From assembly GCF_003610995.1 (NCBI RefSeq), contig NZ_CP032543.1, positions 2,418,001-2,482,000 on the forward strand: a DNA stretch of 64,000 nt, in the 5' to 3' direction. The translations under genes and the position numbers were made by a program. Under the pieces are notes generated by a model. It had not been told where the DNA came from. It saw only the letters and a list, made by a program, of their open reading frames with translations, and searched no databases. This stretch comes from Streptomyces griseus subsp. griseus. GTDB taxonomy: Bacteria; Actinomycetota; Actinomycetes; Streptomycetales; Streptomycetaceae. Positions 19,600 through 28,446 of the stretch are shown piece after piece. Each line of letters begins with the position of its first letter. Within the stretch, counting starts at the first letter, position 1.

Positions 19600-21374
19600 C
19601 GACCGCCCTCACCGACAGCGTCGCCCACCTCTCCCCGGGGCGCTGGGCCACCGCAAACCGACTGCTGGTCCGCAAAGCACTGGCGGAATTCAGCCACGAA
19701 CGGCTGCTGGCCCCTGCTCCCCTGGGCGAGGACCGCTACACCCTCCGTAGCGACGACGCGGGGACGGAGTACCGTTTCACCGCACGCCTCTTCGCGCTCG
19801 ACCACTGGCAGATCGAGGCCGAGTCGATCACGCGCCTCCGGCACGGGTCCGAAGTTCCTCTCGACGCACTGGAGTTCTTCGTCGAACTGCGGGTGGCCCT
19901 CGGGCTGACCGAGGACATCCTGCCGGTCTATCTGGAGGAGATCTCCTCCACTCTGGCCGGAAGCGCCTACAAACTGACCAAGGAACCGGCCACTTCCCGG
20001 CAGCTCGTCGCCGCCGGCTTCCAGGCCATCGAGACCGGGATGACCGAGGGCCACCCCTGTTTCGTGGCCAACAACGGCCGGCTCGGCTTCGGGGTCGACG
20101 AGTACCGTGCGTACGCCCCCGAGGCCGCCGCCCCGATCCGGCTGGTCTGGCTGGCCGCCCGCCGCGACCGGGCCACCTTCACCGCGGGCGCCGGACTCGA
20201 CTACGACACACTCGTCGGGGACGAGCTGAGCGAGGGGACCCGGGAGCGGTTCGCCGCCACCCTGCGCTCGCTCGGGCTGGACCCGGAGGCGTACCTCCTG
20301 CTGCCCGTCCACCCCTGGCAGTGGTGGAACAAGCTCGCCGTGACCTTCGCCGGTGAGCTGGCCGAGCGCCGTCTGGTGGTGCTCGGGGAGGGCGAGGACG
20401 TCTACCTGGCCCAGCAGTCGATCCGGACGTTCTTCAACACCGACCACCCCGGGAAGCACTACGTCAAGACGGCCCTGTCCGTCCTGAACATGGGCTTCAT
20501 GCGCGGCCTCTCCGCCGCGTACATGGAGGCCACGCCCGCCATCAACGACTGGCTGGCCGGGCTCATCGAACGCGACGGCCTGCTGACCGCCGCCCGGTTC
20601 TCGATCATCCGGGAGCGGGCCGCGATCGGCTACCACCACCGCGCGTACGAGGCGGCCACCGCCAAGGGCTCCCCGTATCTGAAGATGCTGGCCGCGCTCT
20701 GGCGCGAGAGCCCCGTCGCGGGTCTGGAGCCGGGCGAGCGGGTCGCCACCATGGCCTCCCTCATCCACACCGACCACGAGGGCCGTTCGGTCGCCGCCGC
20801 GCTGATCGAGGAGTCCGGACTCGACCCGCAGGTGTGGCTGCGGCACTATTTGGACGCCTACCTGGTCCCGGTGCTGCACAGCTTCTACGCCTACGACCTG
20901 GTCTACATGCCGCACGGCGAGAACGTGATCCTGGTCGTCGAGGACGGGGTCGTCACCCGCACGGTCTTCAAGGACATCGCCGAGGAGATCGCGGTCATGG
21001 ACCCGGACGCGGTGCTGCCGCCGAAGGTCGACCGGATCCGGGCCGAGGTCCCGGAGGACATGAAGCTGCTCTCGGTCTTCACCGACGTCTTCGACTGCTT
21101 CTTCCGCTTCCTGGGCGCGGGCCTGGCCACCGAAGGGGTCCTGGACGAGGACACCTTCTGGCGGACGGTCGCCGCGTGCGTACGCGGCTATCAGGAGTCG
21201 GTGCCCTACCTCGCGGAGAAGTTCCGGCAGTACGACCTGTTCGAGCCGGAGTTCGCGCTGTCCTGCCTCAACCGCCTCCAGCTGCGCGACAACCAGCAGA
21301 TGGTCGACCTCAACGACCCCGCTGGGGCACTTCAGTTGGTGGGGCGGCTGAAGAACCCGATCGCCAAGTTCTGA
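19596..21374 (+). CDS. desD: Desferrioxamine synthetase (NIS family, IucA/IucC)
   Basis: A 592-residue NRPS-independent siderophore synthetase that uses ATP to join and cyclise the hydroxamate units into desferrioxamine E or similar. ATP-site residues lie in the IRTFFNTDHPGKHYVKTALS region, and the C-terminal FhuF-like part includes YMPHGENVILVVEDG. It is last in the desABCD operon and is followed by a perfect hairpin. Confidence 0.95.
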   Translation: MTTALTDSVAHLSPGRWATANRLLVRKALAEFSHERLLAPAPLGEDRYTLRSDDAGTEYRFTARLFALDHWQIEAESITRLRHGSEVPLDALEFFVELRVALGLTEDILPVYLEEISSTLAGSAYKLTKEPATSRQLVAAGFQAIETGMTEGHPCFVANNGRLGFGVDEYRAYAPEAAAPIRLVWLAARRDRATFTAGAGLDYDTLVGDELSEGTRERFAATLRSLGLDPEAYLLLPVHPWQWWNKLAVTFAGELAERRLVVLGEGEDVYLAQQSIRTFFNTDHPGKHYVKTALSVLNMGFMRGLSAAYMEATPAINDWLAGLIERDGLLTAARFSIIRERAAIGYHHRAYEAATAKGSPYLKMLAALWRESPVAGLEPGERVATMASLIHTDHEGRSVAAALIEESGLDPQVWLRHYLDAYLVPVLHSFYAYDLVYMPHGENVILVVEDGVVTRTVFKDIAEEIAVMDPDAVLPPKVDRIRAEVPEDMKLLSVFTDVFDCFFRFLGAGLATEGVLDEDTFWRTVAACVRGYQESVPYLAEKFRQYDLFEPEFALSCLNRLQLRDNQQMVDLNDPAGALQLVGRLKNPIAKF

Positions 21375-21390
21375 GCGGTCCGCACAGGCC

Positions 21391-21426
21391 GGTGAGCGCC
21401 CGGGGACGGTCCCCCGGGCGCTCACC
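21391..21426 (+). terminator. Terminator of the des operon
   Basis: Fifteen-base arms GGTGAGCGCCCGGGG (21391-21405) and CCCCGGGCGCTCACC (21412-21426) pair perfectly around a 6-base loop, 16 bases after desD. Confidence 0.9.
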
Positions 21427-21579
21427 TCTCCCCTCACCGGCCCGGCCCGGGCCGATCCCCCTATCTCGCCGGAGTGGCCGGGCACCCTGGTCGGAGGCGT
21501 GGCGGTGTGGCGTACGGGGAGCCGCCCGGCACCACCTCGGCGGCCCGCTCCCCCGGGCCCGGCTGGCAGAATCGCCGCC

Positions 21580-22458
21580 ATGGCGGAAATCATCCAGCGC
21601 GACGGCACGTGGACGTTCGACGGGGAGACGGTACGGATCGTGCCGGGCGGCAAGGCGCATCCGGTCCGGCTGGCGCTGGGTGAACTGGCCGTCCCCGTAC
21701 AGGCCTTGGCGGGTATCTCGTTCGAGCCGGACCGCAAGGGCGGCCGTCTGCGGCTCCGGCTGCGCGGTGGCGCCTGCCCGGTGCTGCGGGCCGCCGACGG
21801 GCGCCTCAAGGACGGCGCCGACCCGTACGTCCTGACCGTGGAGAAGGACCGCACGGGGGTGGCGGAGTACTTCGTGGACGAGGTCCGCAACGCGCTGCTG
21901 ATCGAACAGGTCCCCGACGGCCCGGTGGGCCGCTTCCTCCTGCCCGGGCCCTCGCTGCCGGTCTCCGGCGGGGGCGGCGACGGCACGGCCTCCTTCGACG
22001 GCGAGACCGTGCGGCTGACCTGGAACTGGAAGGCGGAGGAGGCCAAGACCGCGAGCGGACCCGCGACCCTCCCGCTGGCACGGATCGCGGGGGTGCGCTG
22101 GCTGCCCGCGATCGGCCTGGAGAACGGCTATCTGCGGTTCGAGCCGGTGGACGGACCGGTCTCGGCCCCGCCGAAGTACGACCCGTGCTCCCTGGAGCTG
22201 TGGGGGATGTCGAAGAAGGAGTACACGGCGGTGGTGGTCGCGGCGGCGGTGCTGGCCCGGCTGCCGCAGGCCCGTACGGCCGTGGCCGCGACCGCCGGGG
22301 CCCCGGCCCTCACCAAGGCGCCCGCGTCCGCACCGGCCGCCGACGACCACGACGTAACTCTGCGGCGGCTGCGGGAGCTGGGCGAGCTGCACCGGGCCGG
22401 GGTCCTCACGGACGAGGAGTTCAGCACGGCGAAGCAGGCGATCCTGAGCCGGATGTGA
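21580..22458 (+). CDS. DUF4429 / SHOCT-domain protein
   Basis: A 292-residue protein starting MAEIIQRDGTWTFDGETVRI. Two similar halves each open with a DGETVRL/I segment (about residues 10-100 and 130-220), typical of tandem DUF4429 domains; a SHOCT motif (LRRLRELGELHRAGVLTDEEF) closes it. Function is unknown; DUF4429 folds resemble lipid- or membrane-binding modules. No clear ribosome-binding site is present, but CAGAAT ends 7 bases before the ATG, which fits a leaderless transcript. An upstream GTG at 21499 is possible but adds low-complexity sequence. Confidence 0.8.
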   Translation: MAEIIQRDGTWTFDGETVRIVPGGKAHPVRLALGELAVPVQALAGISFEPDRKGGRLRLRLRGGACPVLRAADGRLKDGADPYVLTVEKDRTGVAEYFVDEVRNALLIEQVPDGPVGRFLLPGPSLPVSGGGGDGTASFDGETVRLTWNWKAEEAKTASGPATLPLARIAGVRWLPAIGLENGYLRFEPVDGPVSAPPKYDPCSLELWGMSKKEYTAVVVAAAVLARLPQARTAVAATAGAPALTKAPASAPAADDHDVTLRRLRELGELHRAGVLTDEEFSTAKQAILSRM

Positions 22459-22510
22459 GCCGGGCGTGAGCCAGATGTGACCGATTCGAGCAGCCCTCTA
22501 CCCCCCTCCT

Positions 22511-22560
22511 GCCCGATATCGGGCAGATTTCTTGCGTAAGGGCGCTCCGGCACGCAATAT
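22511..22560 (+). promoter_or_regulatory. Promoter with two dyads, likely leaderless
   Basis: TTGCGT (22532-22537) and CAATAT (22555-22560) stand 17 bp apart and end 6 bases before the GTG at 22567, as in leaderless promoters. A TTGCGT-N14-ACGCAA dyad (22532-22557) spans both elements, and a perfect 14-bp palindrome GCCCGATATCGGGC lies just upstream (22511-22524). These could be operators of an unidentified regulator. Confidence 0.45.
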
Positions 22561-22566
22561 CGACGA

Positions 22567-22842
22567 GTGCTTGAACGCCGCTCGTCGCACGACGACCTCA
22601 TCGACCACCTCGTACGCTCCACCGCGCTCCAGCGCGGCGAGGCGGCCCGGGTGATCCTCGACGTGCTGGCGTACTTCGACGAGAGCACCGACGACTTCGT
22701 CCGCCGCCGCCACCGTGAACTGCAGTCCGGCGGCCTGGTCAACACGGAGATCTTCGAGCGGATCGCGGCCGAGCTGCCGCACCGCGCCGTGGCGCCGCCG
22801 GAGCTCTCGCTCCGCCAGCTGCGCCGCATCGTCTACGGCTGA
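22567..22842 (+). CDS. Small helical protein, function unknown
   Basis: A 91-residue protein starting at a GTG and ending ELSLRQLRRIVYG. It is predicted largely alpha-helical and charged, with no membrane segment or known motif that I recognise. The strong promoter arrangement upstream, codon usage like its neighbours and its place 84 bp before glmS argue it is a real gene. No ribosome-binding site is visible, which agrees with leaderless transcription from the GTG. Confidence 0.75.
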   Translation: MLERRSSHDDLIDHLVRSTALQRGEAARVILDVLAYFDESTDDFVRRRHRELQSGGLVNTEIFERIAAELPHRAVAPPELSLRQLRRIVYG

Positions 22843-22926
22843 TCCAGCTGCGGCGGATCACCGGGCGCCCGTGCGGGGCGCCGAGCGCATGCAGGTACGT
22901 GTACGTCGAGGAGGGGCAGAGAATCC

Positions 22927-24756
22927 ATGTGCGGGATCGTCGGATATATCGGAAAGCGTGATGTTGCGCCGCTGCTGCTGGAAGGCCTGCAGCGGCTGGA
23001 GTACCGGGGCTACGACTCCGCGGGCCTCGTCATCACGAGCAAGGCCGCGGCGGGCAAGCCGGGCACGCTGAAGATGGTCAAGGCCAAGGGCCGGGTCCGC
23101 GAGCTGGAGGCCAAGGTCCCCAAGCGGTTCGCCGGCACCACCGGCATCGCGCACACCCGCTGGGCCACCCACGGCGCCCCCAGTGACGAGAACGCCCACC
23201 CGCACCTGGACGCGGAGAACAAGGTCGCCGTCGTCCACAACGGGATCGTCGACAACGCCTCCGAGTTGCGCGCCAAGCTCACCGCCGACGGCGTCGTCTT
23301 CCTCTCCGAGACCGACACCGAGGTGCTGGTCCACCTGATCGCCCGCGCCCAGGCGGACACCCTGGAGGAGAAGGTCCGCGAGGCGCTGCGCCACGTCGAG
23401 GGCACGTACGGCATCGCCGTCATGCACGCCGACTTCAACGACCGCATCGTGGTCGCCCGCAACGGCTCCCCGGTCGTCCTCGGCATCGGCGAGAAGGAGA
23501 TGTTCGTCGCCTCCGACGTCGCCGCCCTGGTCGCCCACACCCGCCAGGTCGTCACGCTGGACGACGGCGAGATGGCCACCCTGAAGGCCGACGACTTCCG
23601 TACGTACACCACGGAGGGCTCGACCACGACGGCGACGCCGACCACCGTGGAGTGGGAGGCCGAGTCGTACGACATGGGCGGCCACGACACGTACATGCAC
23701 AAGGAGATCTCCGAGCAGGCCGACGCCGTGGACCGCGTGCTGCGCGGCCGGATCGACGACCGGTTCTCCACCGTGCACCTGGGCGGCCTCAACCTGGACG
23801 CCCGGGAGGCGCGCGGGGTGCGCCGGATCAAGATCCTCGGCTGCGGCACCTCGTACCACGCGGGCCAGATCGGCGCCCAGCTGATCGAGGAGCTGGCCCG
23901 CATCCCCGCCGACGCCGAGCCGGCCTCCGAATTCCGCTACCGCAACCCGGTCGTGGACCCCGACACCCTGTACGTGGCGGTCTCGCAGTCGGGCGAGACG
24001 TACGACGTGCTGGCCGCCGTCCAGGAGCTGAAGCGCAAGGGCGCCCGCGTCCTCGGTGTGGTCAACGTGGTCGGCTCCGCCATCGCCCGGGAGGCCGACG
24101 GCGGTACGTACGTCCACGCGGGCCCCGAGGTCTGCGTGGTCTCCACCAAGTGCTTCACCAACACCGTGGTCGCCTTCGCGCTGCTCGCCCTGCACCTGGG
24201 CCGCATCCGGGACCTGTCGGTCGCCGACGGCAAGCGGATCATCGACGGGCTGCGCCGGCTGCCGGAGCAGATCAGCGAGATCCTGGCGGGCGAGGACGAG
24301 ATCAAGCGGCTGGCGGCGGAGTACGCGGACGCCAAGTCGATGATGTTCATCGGCCGGGTGCGCGGTTACCCGGTGGCGCGTGAGGCCTCGCTGAAGCTGA
24401 AGGAGGTCTCGTACATCCACGCCGAGGCCTACCCGGCCTCCGAGCTGAAGCACGGCCCGCTCGCGCTGATCGAGCCCGCGATGCCGACCGTGGCGATCGT
24501 GCCGGACGACGATCTGCTGGAGAAGAACCGGGCCGCGATGGAGGAGATCAAGGCGCGCAGCGGCCGGATCCTCGCCGTGGCACACCAGGTCCAGGAGAAG
24601 GCCGACCACACCATCGTCGTACCGAAGAACGAGAACGAGCTGGACCCGATCCTGATGGGCATCCCGCTCCAGCTCTTCGCGTACCACACGGCCCTGGCGA
24701 TGGGCCGGGACATCGACAAGCCGCGCAACCTGGCGAAGTCGGTCACGGTCGAGTAG
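22927..24756 (+). CDS. glmS: Glutamine-fructose-6-phosphate aminotransferase (isomerising)
   Basis: A 609-residue enzyme making glucosamine-6-phosphate for peptidoglycan and other amino sugars. The class II glutamine amidotransferase domain starts MCGIVGYIG, with Cys2 as nucleophile; two SIS sugar-isomerase domains follow, and the protein ends KPRNLAKSVTVE, the standard C-terminus. GAGGAGGGG precedes the ATG. S. coelicolor has a glmS2 in the same neighbourhood, so this may be one of two copies. Confidence 0.96.
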   Translation: MCGIVGYIGKRDVAPLLLEGLQRLEYRGYDSAGLVITSKAAAGKPGTLKMVKAKGRVRELEAKVPKRFAGTTGIAHTRWATHGAPSDENAHPHLDAENKVAVVHNGIVDNASELRAKLTADGVVFLSETDTEVLVHLIARAQADTLEEKVREALRHVEGTYGIAVMHADFNDRIVVARNGSPVVLGIGEKEMFVASDVAALVAHTRQVVTLDDGEMATLKADDFRTYTTEGSTTTATPTTVEWEAESYDMGGHDTYMHKEISEQADAVDRVLRGRIDDRFSTVHLGGLNLDAREARGVRRIKILGCGTSYHAGQIGAQLIEELARIPADAEPASEFRYRNPVVDPDTLYVAVSQSGETYDVLAAVQELKRKGARVLGVVNVVGSAIAREADGGTYVHAGPEVCVVSTKCFTNTVVAFALLALHLGRIRDLSVADGKRIIDGLRRLPEQISEILAGEDEIKRLAAEYADAKSMMFIGRVRGYPVAREASLKLKEVSYIHAEAYPASELKHGPLALIEPAMPTVAIVPDDDLLEKNRAAMEEIKARSGRILAVAHQVQEKADHTIVVPKNENELDPILMGIPLQLFAYHTALAMGRDIDKPRNLAKSVTVE

Positions 24757-24774
24757 CCGTCACTGCGCGGGTGG

Positions 24775-24815
24775 GTCGGGCCCCGCACCGTCGTGTTGAC
24801 GGTGCGGGGCCCGAC
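24775..24815. terminator. Terminator between glmS and the universal stress gene
   Basis: Perfect 18-base arms (24775-24792 and 24798-24815) around a GTGTT loop form one of the strongest hairpins in the window. It lies between convergent genes and can serve both. Confidence 0.92.
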
Positions 24816-24868
24816 TCGTGGTGTGACAGCGCCTTCTGGCGGCGCGTCAGGAGTTTTCCAGGGGATGT

Positions 24869-25390
24869 TCAGGGGATGACGACGACCGGGCGCTGGGCGC
24901 GGCGGGCGAGGCGGCCCGCGACCGAGCCGAAGATGCGGCCGACGATGCCGTGCGTGGAGCCGACGACGATGGCGTCGGCGGAATACTCGCGGCCGACCTC
25001 CTCCAGCTCGTGGCAGATGTCGCCGCCGCGCTCCACCAGCACCCAGGGGACGTCGGAGAGGTAGTCCGCGCAGGCCAGCTCCAGGCCGAGGACCTCGGTG
25101 CGGTGGTCGGGGACGTCGACGAAGACGGGGGGCTCGCAGCCCGCCCAGACCGTCGTCGGGAGCCGGTTGGCGACGTGGACGATGATCAGGCCGGAGCCCG
25201 ATCTGCCGGCCATGCCGATCGCGTAGGCGAGGGCCCGCTCGCTGGAGGTGGAGCCGTCGAAGCCGACCACCACTCCGTGCCGGAAGGCGGGATCGCACGC
25301 ATGGCGTCCTTCTTCGACCGTCCGCGGCTCCGACCGGGGGTCGGCTACCTGCTTGCGGTCTTTGGGTTCAGGGATTTCGTGACCGGCCAT
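24869..25390 (-). CDS. Universal stress protein (UspA family)
   Basis: A 173-residue single-domain Usp. The core begins VVVGFDGSTSSERAL and ends with an ATP-loop-like stretch (VVGSTHGIVGRIFGS) and PVVVIP, the usual C-terminal strand. The glycine spacing is slightly off the ATP-binding G-x2-G-x9-G-S/T pattern, so nucleotide binding is uncertain. The N-terminal 35 residues are a variable charged extension. It stands alone, convergent with glmS. Confidence 0.88.
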   Translation of the reverse strand: MAGHEIPEPKDRKQVADPRSEPRTVEEGRHACDPAFRHGVVVGFDGSTSSERALAYAIGMAGRSGSGLIIVHVANRLPTTVWAGCEPPVFVDVPDHRTEVLGLELACADYLSDVPWVLVERGGDICHELEEVGREYSADAIVVGSTHGIVGRIFGSVAGRLARRAQRPVVVIP

Positions 25391-26057
25391 CGGTGTCTCG
25401 GCGAAGAGAATCCTCGTGAGAAGGGAGCGGTTTCGAGAGGTGCGTCAGCTGGAATGTGGCTCTGTCCGGGAATCATCTTCCCGACCCCATACCCCCAAGG
25501 GTACGGCGTCACTCCTCAGCTGCCCAGACCCCCGCAAAAGCACGCGTGACGTTGGAGGGAGCATGCCCGAGGCGGTCCCGTATGGCAATGCCGGTTGTGT
25601 CGTACACGGGCCTTCGGGCGGGCCGGACGAGGGCGACCGCCCTGTTTTCGGGGCGTCCGGCGGCCGCGAAACCCCCCGGGGGAGAGGCGCGCGCCGGGGC
25701 TGCGGCCGGTCCCGCCGGTTCTCGGCGCCCGTGACCCAGCGGTCGGTAATCCGGCTCACCCGGCCCTGAGACCCGGAGAGACCCCGCCGACCCGTCACAT
25801 TCCGCCCCGGTGGCCCGAACGCGCCACGCACCCCAGGGGCGCGGGGAGCGCACCGGGGCGGTCGCCAGACGGAAGTTGTGCGCCCGGCGTGACTGGAACC
25901 AGCGCACGCAACCGTTTGTTTTCAGCCAACTTCACTTACTGGCCGAACCCTTCCCGGAATGGCCGGACAGCCCACCACCCACCAGGCAGGAAGAGACCGC
26001 GCGGTACGCTTTCACCCGACGCGGACGGGCCACCTTCGCGAAGGGCACTTCCCTGTG

Positions 26058-26097
26058 CGCTTCGCGGGTGAAACGCTTCGTGATCGAACGCTTCACG
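26058..26097. repeat. Three tandem CGCTTCRYG repeats upstream of adpA
   Basis: CGCTTC occurs at 26058-26063, 26074-26079 and 26089-26094, followed by GCG, GTG and ACG. The 15-16-bp spacing is about one and a half helix turns. The last two also give a GTGAA-N19-TTCAC dyad. It looks like a binding array for a regulator of adpA. Confidence 0.5.
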
Positions 26098-26188
26098 CCA
26101 CGTTTCCTTATCGACATAGCGCCGGTGGGGGAAGGTGTCACGGCGGGGCCACGCGACGCAGTAGATTCGATCTTGAAAATCGGGGACT

Positions 26189-26220
26189 GGGGAAACGTGC
26201 GAAACCGAGGGGAAACGTGC
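26189..26220. repeat. 12-bp direct repeat in the adpA leader
   Basis: GGGGAAACGTGC occurs at 26189-26200 and again at 26209-26220, a 20-bp period. It is placed just downstream of the candidate -10 TAGATT, so it would be in the 5' untranslated RNA or at the start site. Confidence 0.5.
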
Positions 26221-26278
26221 AGGAGCGGCAGGCCCGTAAGGACCAGGGAGACGCGAACACCGAGGGGGGCTTAGCGTC

Positions 26279-27499
26279 ATGAGCCAGGACTCCGCCACCG
26301 CGACGGAGGCCGCACGCAAGCTGACCGGGCGGCGACGCCGGGAAGTCGTTGCCGTGCTGCTCTTCAGCGGCGGCCCTATCTTCGAGAGCTCCATCCCGCT
26401 CTCCGTTTTCGGAATCGACCGGCAGGACGCGGGAGTTCCCCGCTACCGCCTGCTGGTCTGCGGCGGCGAGGACGGACCGCTGCGCACGACGGGTGGACTC
26501 GAACTGACCACGCCGTACGGCCTGGAGGCGATCAGCAGAGCAGGCACCGTGGTGGTGCCCGCCTGGCGGTCGATCACCTCGCCGCCGCCCGCCGAGGCAC
26601 TGGACGCGCTGCGGCGCGCCCATGAGGAGGGCGCCCGCATCGTCGGCCTGTGCACGGGAGCCTTCGTGCTCGCGGCGGCCGGACTGCTGGACGGCCGACC
26701 CGCCACCACGCACTGGATGTACGCACCGACGCTGGCCAAGCGCTATCCGTCGGTGCACGTCGATCCGCGCGAACTCTTCGTGGACGACGGCGATGTGCTG
26801 ACCTCCGCCGGTACGGCGGCGGGTATCGACCTCTGCCTCCATATAGTCCGCACCGACCACGGCACGGAGGCGGCGGGCGCACTCGCCCGAAGGCTCGTCG
26901 TGCCGCCGCGGCGCAGCGGCGGGCAGGAGCGCTACCTGGACAGGTCTTTACCTGAAGAGATCGGCTCCGACCCGCTCGCCGAGGTCGTGGCCTGGGCGCT
27001 GGAGCATCTGCACGAGCAGTTCGACGTGGAGACGCTCGCGGCGCGCGCCTACATGAGCAGGCGGACCTTCGACCGCAGATTCCGCTCGCTCACGGGGAGC
27101 GCACCGCTCCAGTGGCTGATCACCCAGCGGGTGCTTCAGGCACAGCGGCTGCTGGAGACCTCCGACTACTCGGTCGACGAGGTCGCCGGCCGCTGCGGCT
27201 TCCGCTCACCGGTCGCGCTGCGCGGGCACTTCCGCCGCCAGCTCGGCTCCTCCCCCGCCGCGTACCGGGCCGCCTACCGGGCCCGTCGTCCGCAGGGGGT
27301 GGCGGAGAGCGCCGCGACGGTGCTGGAGACGGTCGTGCCCAGCCAGGGCTCGCCGTCCGGCCGCAGGGGCACCCCGGTGCCCTCCGGCGCTCCGGTCTCC
27401 GTATCGGCGTCGGCGGGCTCCTCGGAGCACTCGCTGCCGGTCCCCGACGCGTACGTTCCCGGGCGCCCGGCCCTGCCGGGACAGCGGAGCGCCCCGTAG
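26279..27499 (+). CDS. adpA: AdpA, master developmental regulator (AraC/DJ-1 family)
   Basis: A 406-residue protein with an N-terminal ThiJ/PfpI/DJ-1-like dimerisation domain (about 22-195, segments [20 protein letters not shown] and TTHWMYA) and a C-terminal AraC-type double helix-turn-helix (about 240-335, [16 protein letters not shown]). AdpA directs aerial growth and secondary metabolism. Codon 224 (26948-26950) is TTA, the only leucine codon read by the bldA tRNA, and lies in the linker between the two domains as in other adpA genes. This makes its translation developmentally gated. orn follows 10 bp downstream, as in other streptomycetes. Confidence 0.96.
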   Translation: MSQDSATATEAARKLTGRRRREVVAVLLFSGGPIFESSIPLSVFGIDRQDAGVPRYRLLVCGGEDGPLRTTGGLELTTPYGLEAISRAGTVVVPAWRSITSPPPAEALDALRRAHEEGARIVGLCTGAFVLAAAGLLDGRPATTHWMYAPTLAKRYPSVHVDPRELFVDDGDVLTSAGTAAGIDLCLHIVRTDHGTEAAGALARRLVVPPRRSGGQERYLDRSLPEEIGSDPLAEVVAWALEHLHEQFDVETLAARAYMSRRTFDRRFRSLTGSAPLQWLITQRVLQAQRLLETSDYSVDEVAGRCGFRSPVALRGHFRRQLGSSPAAYRAAYRARRPQGVAESAATVLETVVPSQGSPSGRRGTPVPSGAPVSVSASAGSSEHSLPVPDAYVPGRPALPGQRSAP

Positions 27500-27502
27500 G
27501 GT
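27497..27502 (+). promoter_or_regulatory. -10 element for a leaderless orn transcript
   Basis: TAGGGT (27497-27502), starting with the adpA stop codon, is followed by exactly 7 bases and the orn ATG. That spacing is the hallmark of leaderless actinobacterial promoters, and no ribosome-binding site is present. Confidence 0.55.
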
Positions 27503-27509
27503 GGGGCGC

Positions 27510-28115
27510 ATGAACGACCGCATGGTGTGGATCGACTGCGAGATGACCGGGCTCTCGTTGACGGACGACGCACTCATCGAGGTGGCCGCCCTGGTCACCG
27601 ACTCGGAGTTGAACGTGCTCGGCGACGGGGTGGACATCGTGATCCGCCCGCCGGACGCGGCCCTGGAGACCATGCCCGAGGTGGTGCGGCAGATGCACAC
27701 CACCTCGGGTCTCCTCGACGAGCTGGCCGGGGGCACCACCCTGGCCGACGCCGAGGAGCAGGTCCTGGCGTACGTCCGCGAGCATGTGAAGGAGCCCGGC
27801 AAGGCCCCGCTCTGCGGAAACTCGGTCTCCACCGACCGCGGCTTCCTGGCGCGGGACATGCAGGACCTGGAGGGCTACCTCCACTACCGGATCGTGGACG
27901 TGTCCTCGGTCAAGGAGCTGGCCCGCCGCTGGTATCCCCGGGCGTACTTCAACAGCCCGGAGAAGAACGGCAACCACCGGGCGCTGGCGGACATCCGCGA
28001 CTCCATCGCGGAGCTCCGCTACTACCGGGAGGCGGTCTTCGTCCCGCAGCCCGGCCCGGACTCGGAGCGCGCCAAGGAGATCGCGGCGCGCCACGTGGTC
28101 CGCACCACACCATAG
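27510..28115 (+). CDS. orn: Oligoribonuclease
   Basis: A 201-residue DEDDh 3'-5' exoribonuclease that degrades 2-5-nt RNAs and pGpG, the product of c-di-GMP breakdown. The catalytic acids are visible as WIDCEMTG (D9, E11), [10 protein letters not shown], and the late H-R-A-L-A-D-I motif. Start is the ATG at 27510; a GTG three codons earlier is less likely. It links RNA turnover to c-di-GMP signalling, relevant given cdgA in this window. Confidence 0.95.
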   Translation: MNDRMVWIDCEMTGLSLTDDALIEVAALVTDSELNVLGDGVDIVIRPPDAALETMPEVVRQMHTTSGLLDELAGGTTLADAEEQVLAYVREHVKEPGKAPLCGNSVSTDRGFLARDMQDLEGYLHYRIVDVSSVKELARRWYPRAYFNSPEKNGNHRALADIRDSIAELRYYREAVFVPQPGPDSERAKEIAARHVVRTTP

Positions 28116-28235
28116 AGAACCGCTGGTCACGGGCGTGCGAACGCCCGCGGACCGGCCCCGGGAAACGGGGGCGCAAGCACCCTCCCGGACCCTGTACACT
28201 TTTTCTCGGCCGGTCGGAAACGACCGGGCGACATG

Positions 28236-28308
28236 GTGGGTATAGCTCAGCTGGCAGAGCACCTGGTTGTGGTCCAGGATGTCGCGGGTTCAAGTCCCGT
28301 TACTCACC
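28236..28308 (+). tRNA. tRNA-His (GTG anticodon)
   Basis: A 73-nt cloverleaf. Acceptor GTGGGTA pairs with TACTCAC (28301-28307); the anticodon loop TTGTGGT gives GTG; the T loop is TTCAAGT. The preceding G (28235) opposite C73 (28308) provides the extra G-1 unique to histidine tRNAs. A TACACT -10-like element lies at 28195-28200. Confidence 0.96.
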
Positions 28309-28314
28309 CTGAGG

Positions 28315-28346
28315 GAAGGGCCCCGGTCTTCGGACCGGGGCCCTTC
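28315..28346 (+). terminator. Terminator after tRNA-His
   Basis: Arms GAAGGGCCCCGGTC and GACCGGGGCCCTTC (28333-28346) pair perfectly around a TTCG tetraloop, followed by TTCGTG. Confidence 0.92.
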
Positions 28347-28446
28347 TTCGTGCGGAGGGGCCTCCGTGGGCCCCTCGGCTCCGTCCGGGCGGCCGCATCG
28401 CGGACTACCCGACAACCTCCGGCGGGCCGAATGGGACCATGGCGGG

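Larger units (their letters stand above)
25391..26278. other. Long upstream region of adpA
   Basis: 888 bp without a convincing gene, between the Usp gene and adpA. It holds three CGCTTCRYG repeats (26058-26097), a pair of 12-bp direct repeats (26189-26220), a candidate -10 TAGATT (26162-26167) and a TGGCTGAAAA-like element (25919-25928, minus strand) near the AdpA consensus TGGCSNGWWY. Known Streptomyces adpA promoters have long, multi-regulator control regions, which fits this size. Confidence 0.6.

Noticed and set aside
25563..25769. Possible 68-aa small gene (ATG after GGAGGG) upstream of adpA
   Set aside because: The ribosome-binding site is good, but third-position GC is lower than in neighbouring genes and the product is low-complexity Gly/Arg; no family is recognised.
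25391..26278. Open frames on both strands in the adpA upstream region
   Set aside because: None has suitable codon bias, a start with ribosome-binding site and a recognisable product together; treated as non-coding control DNA.
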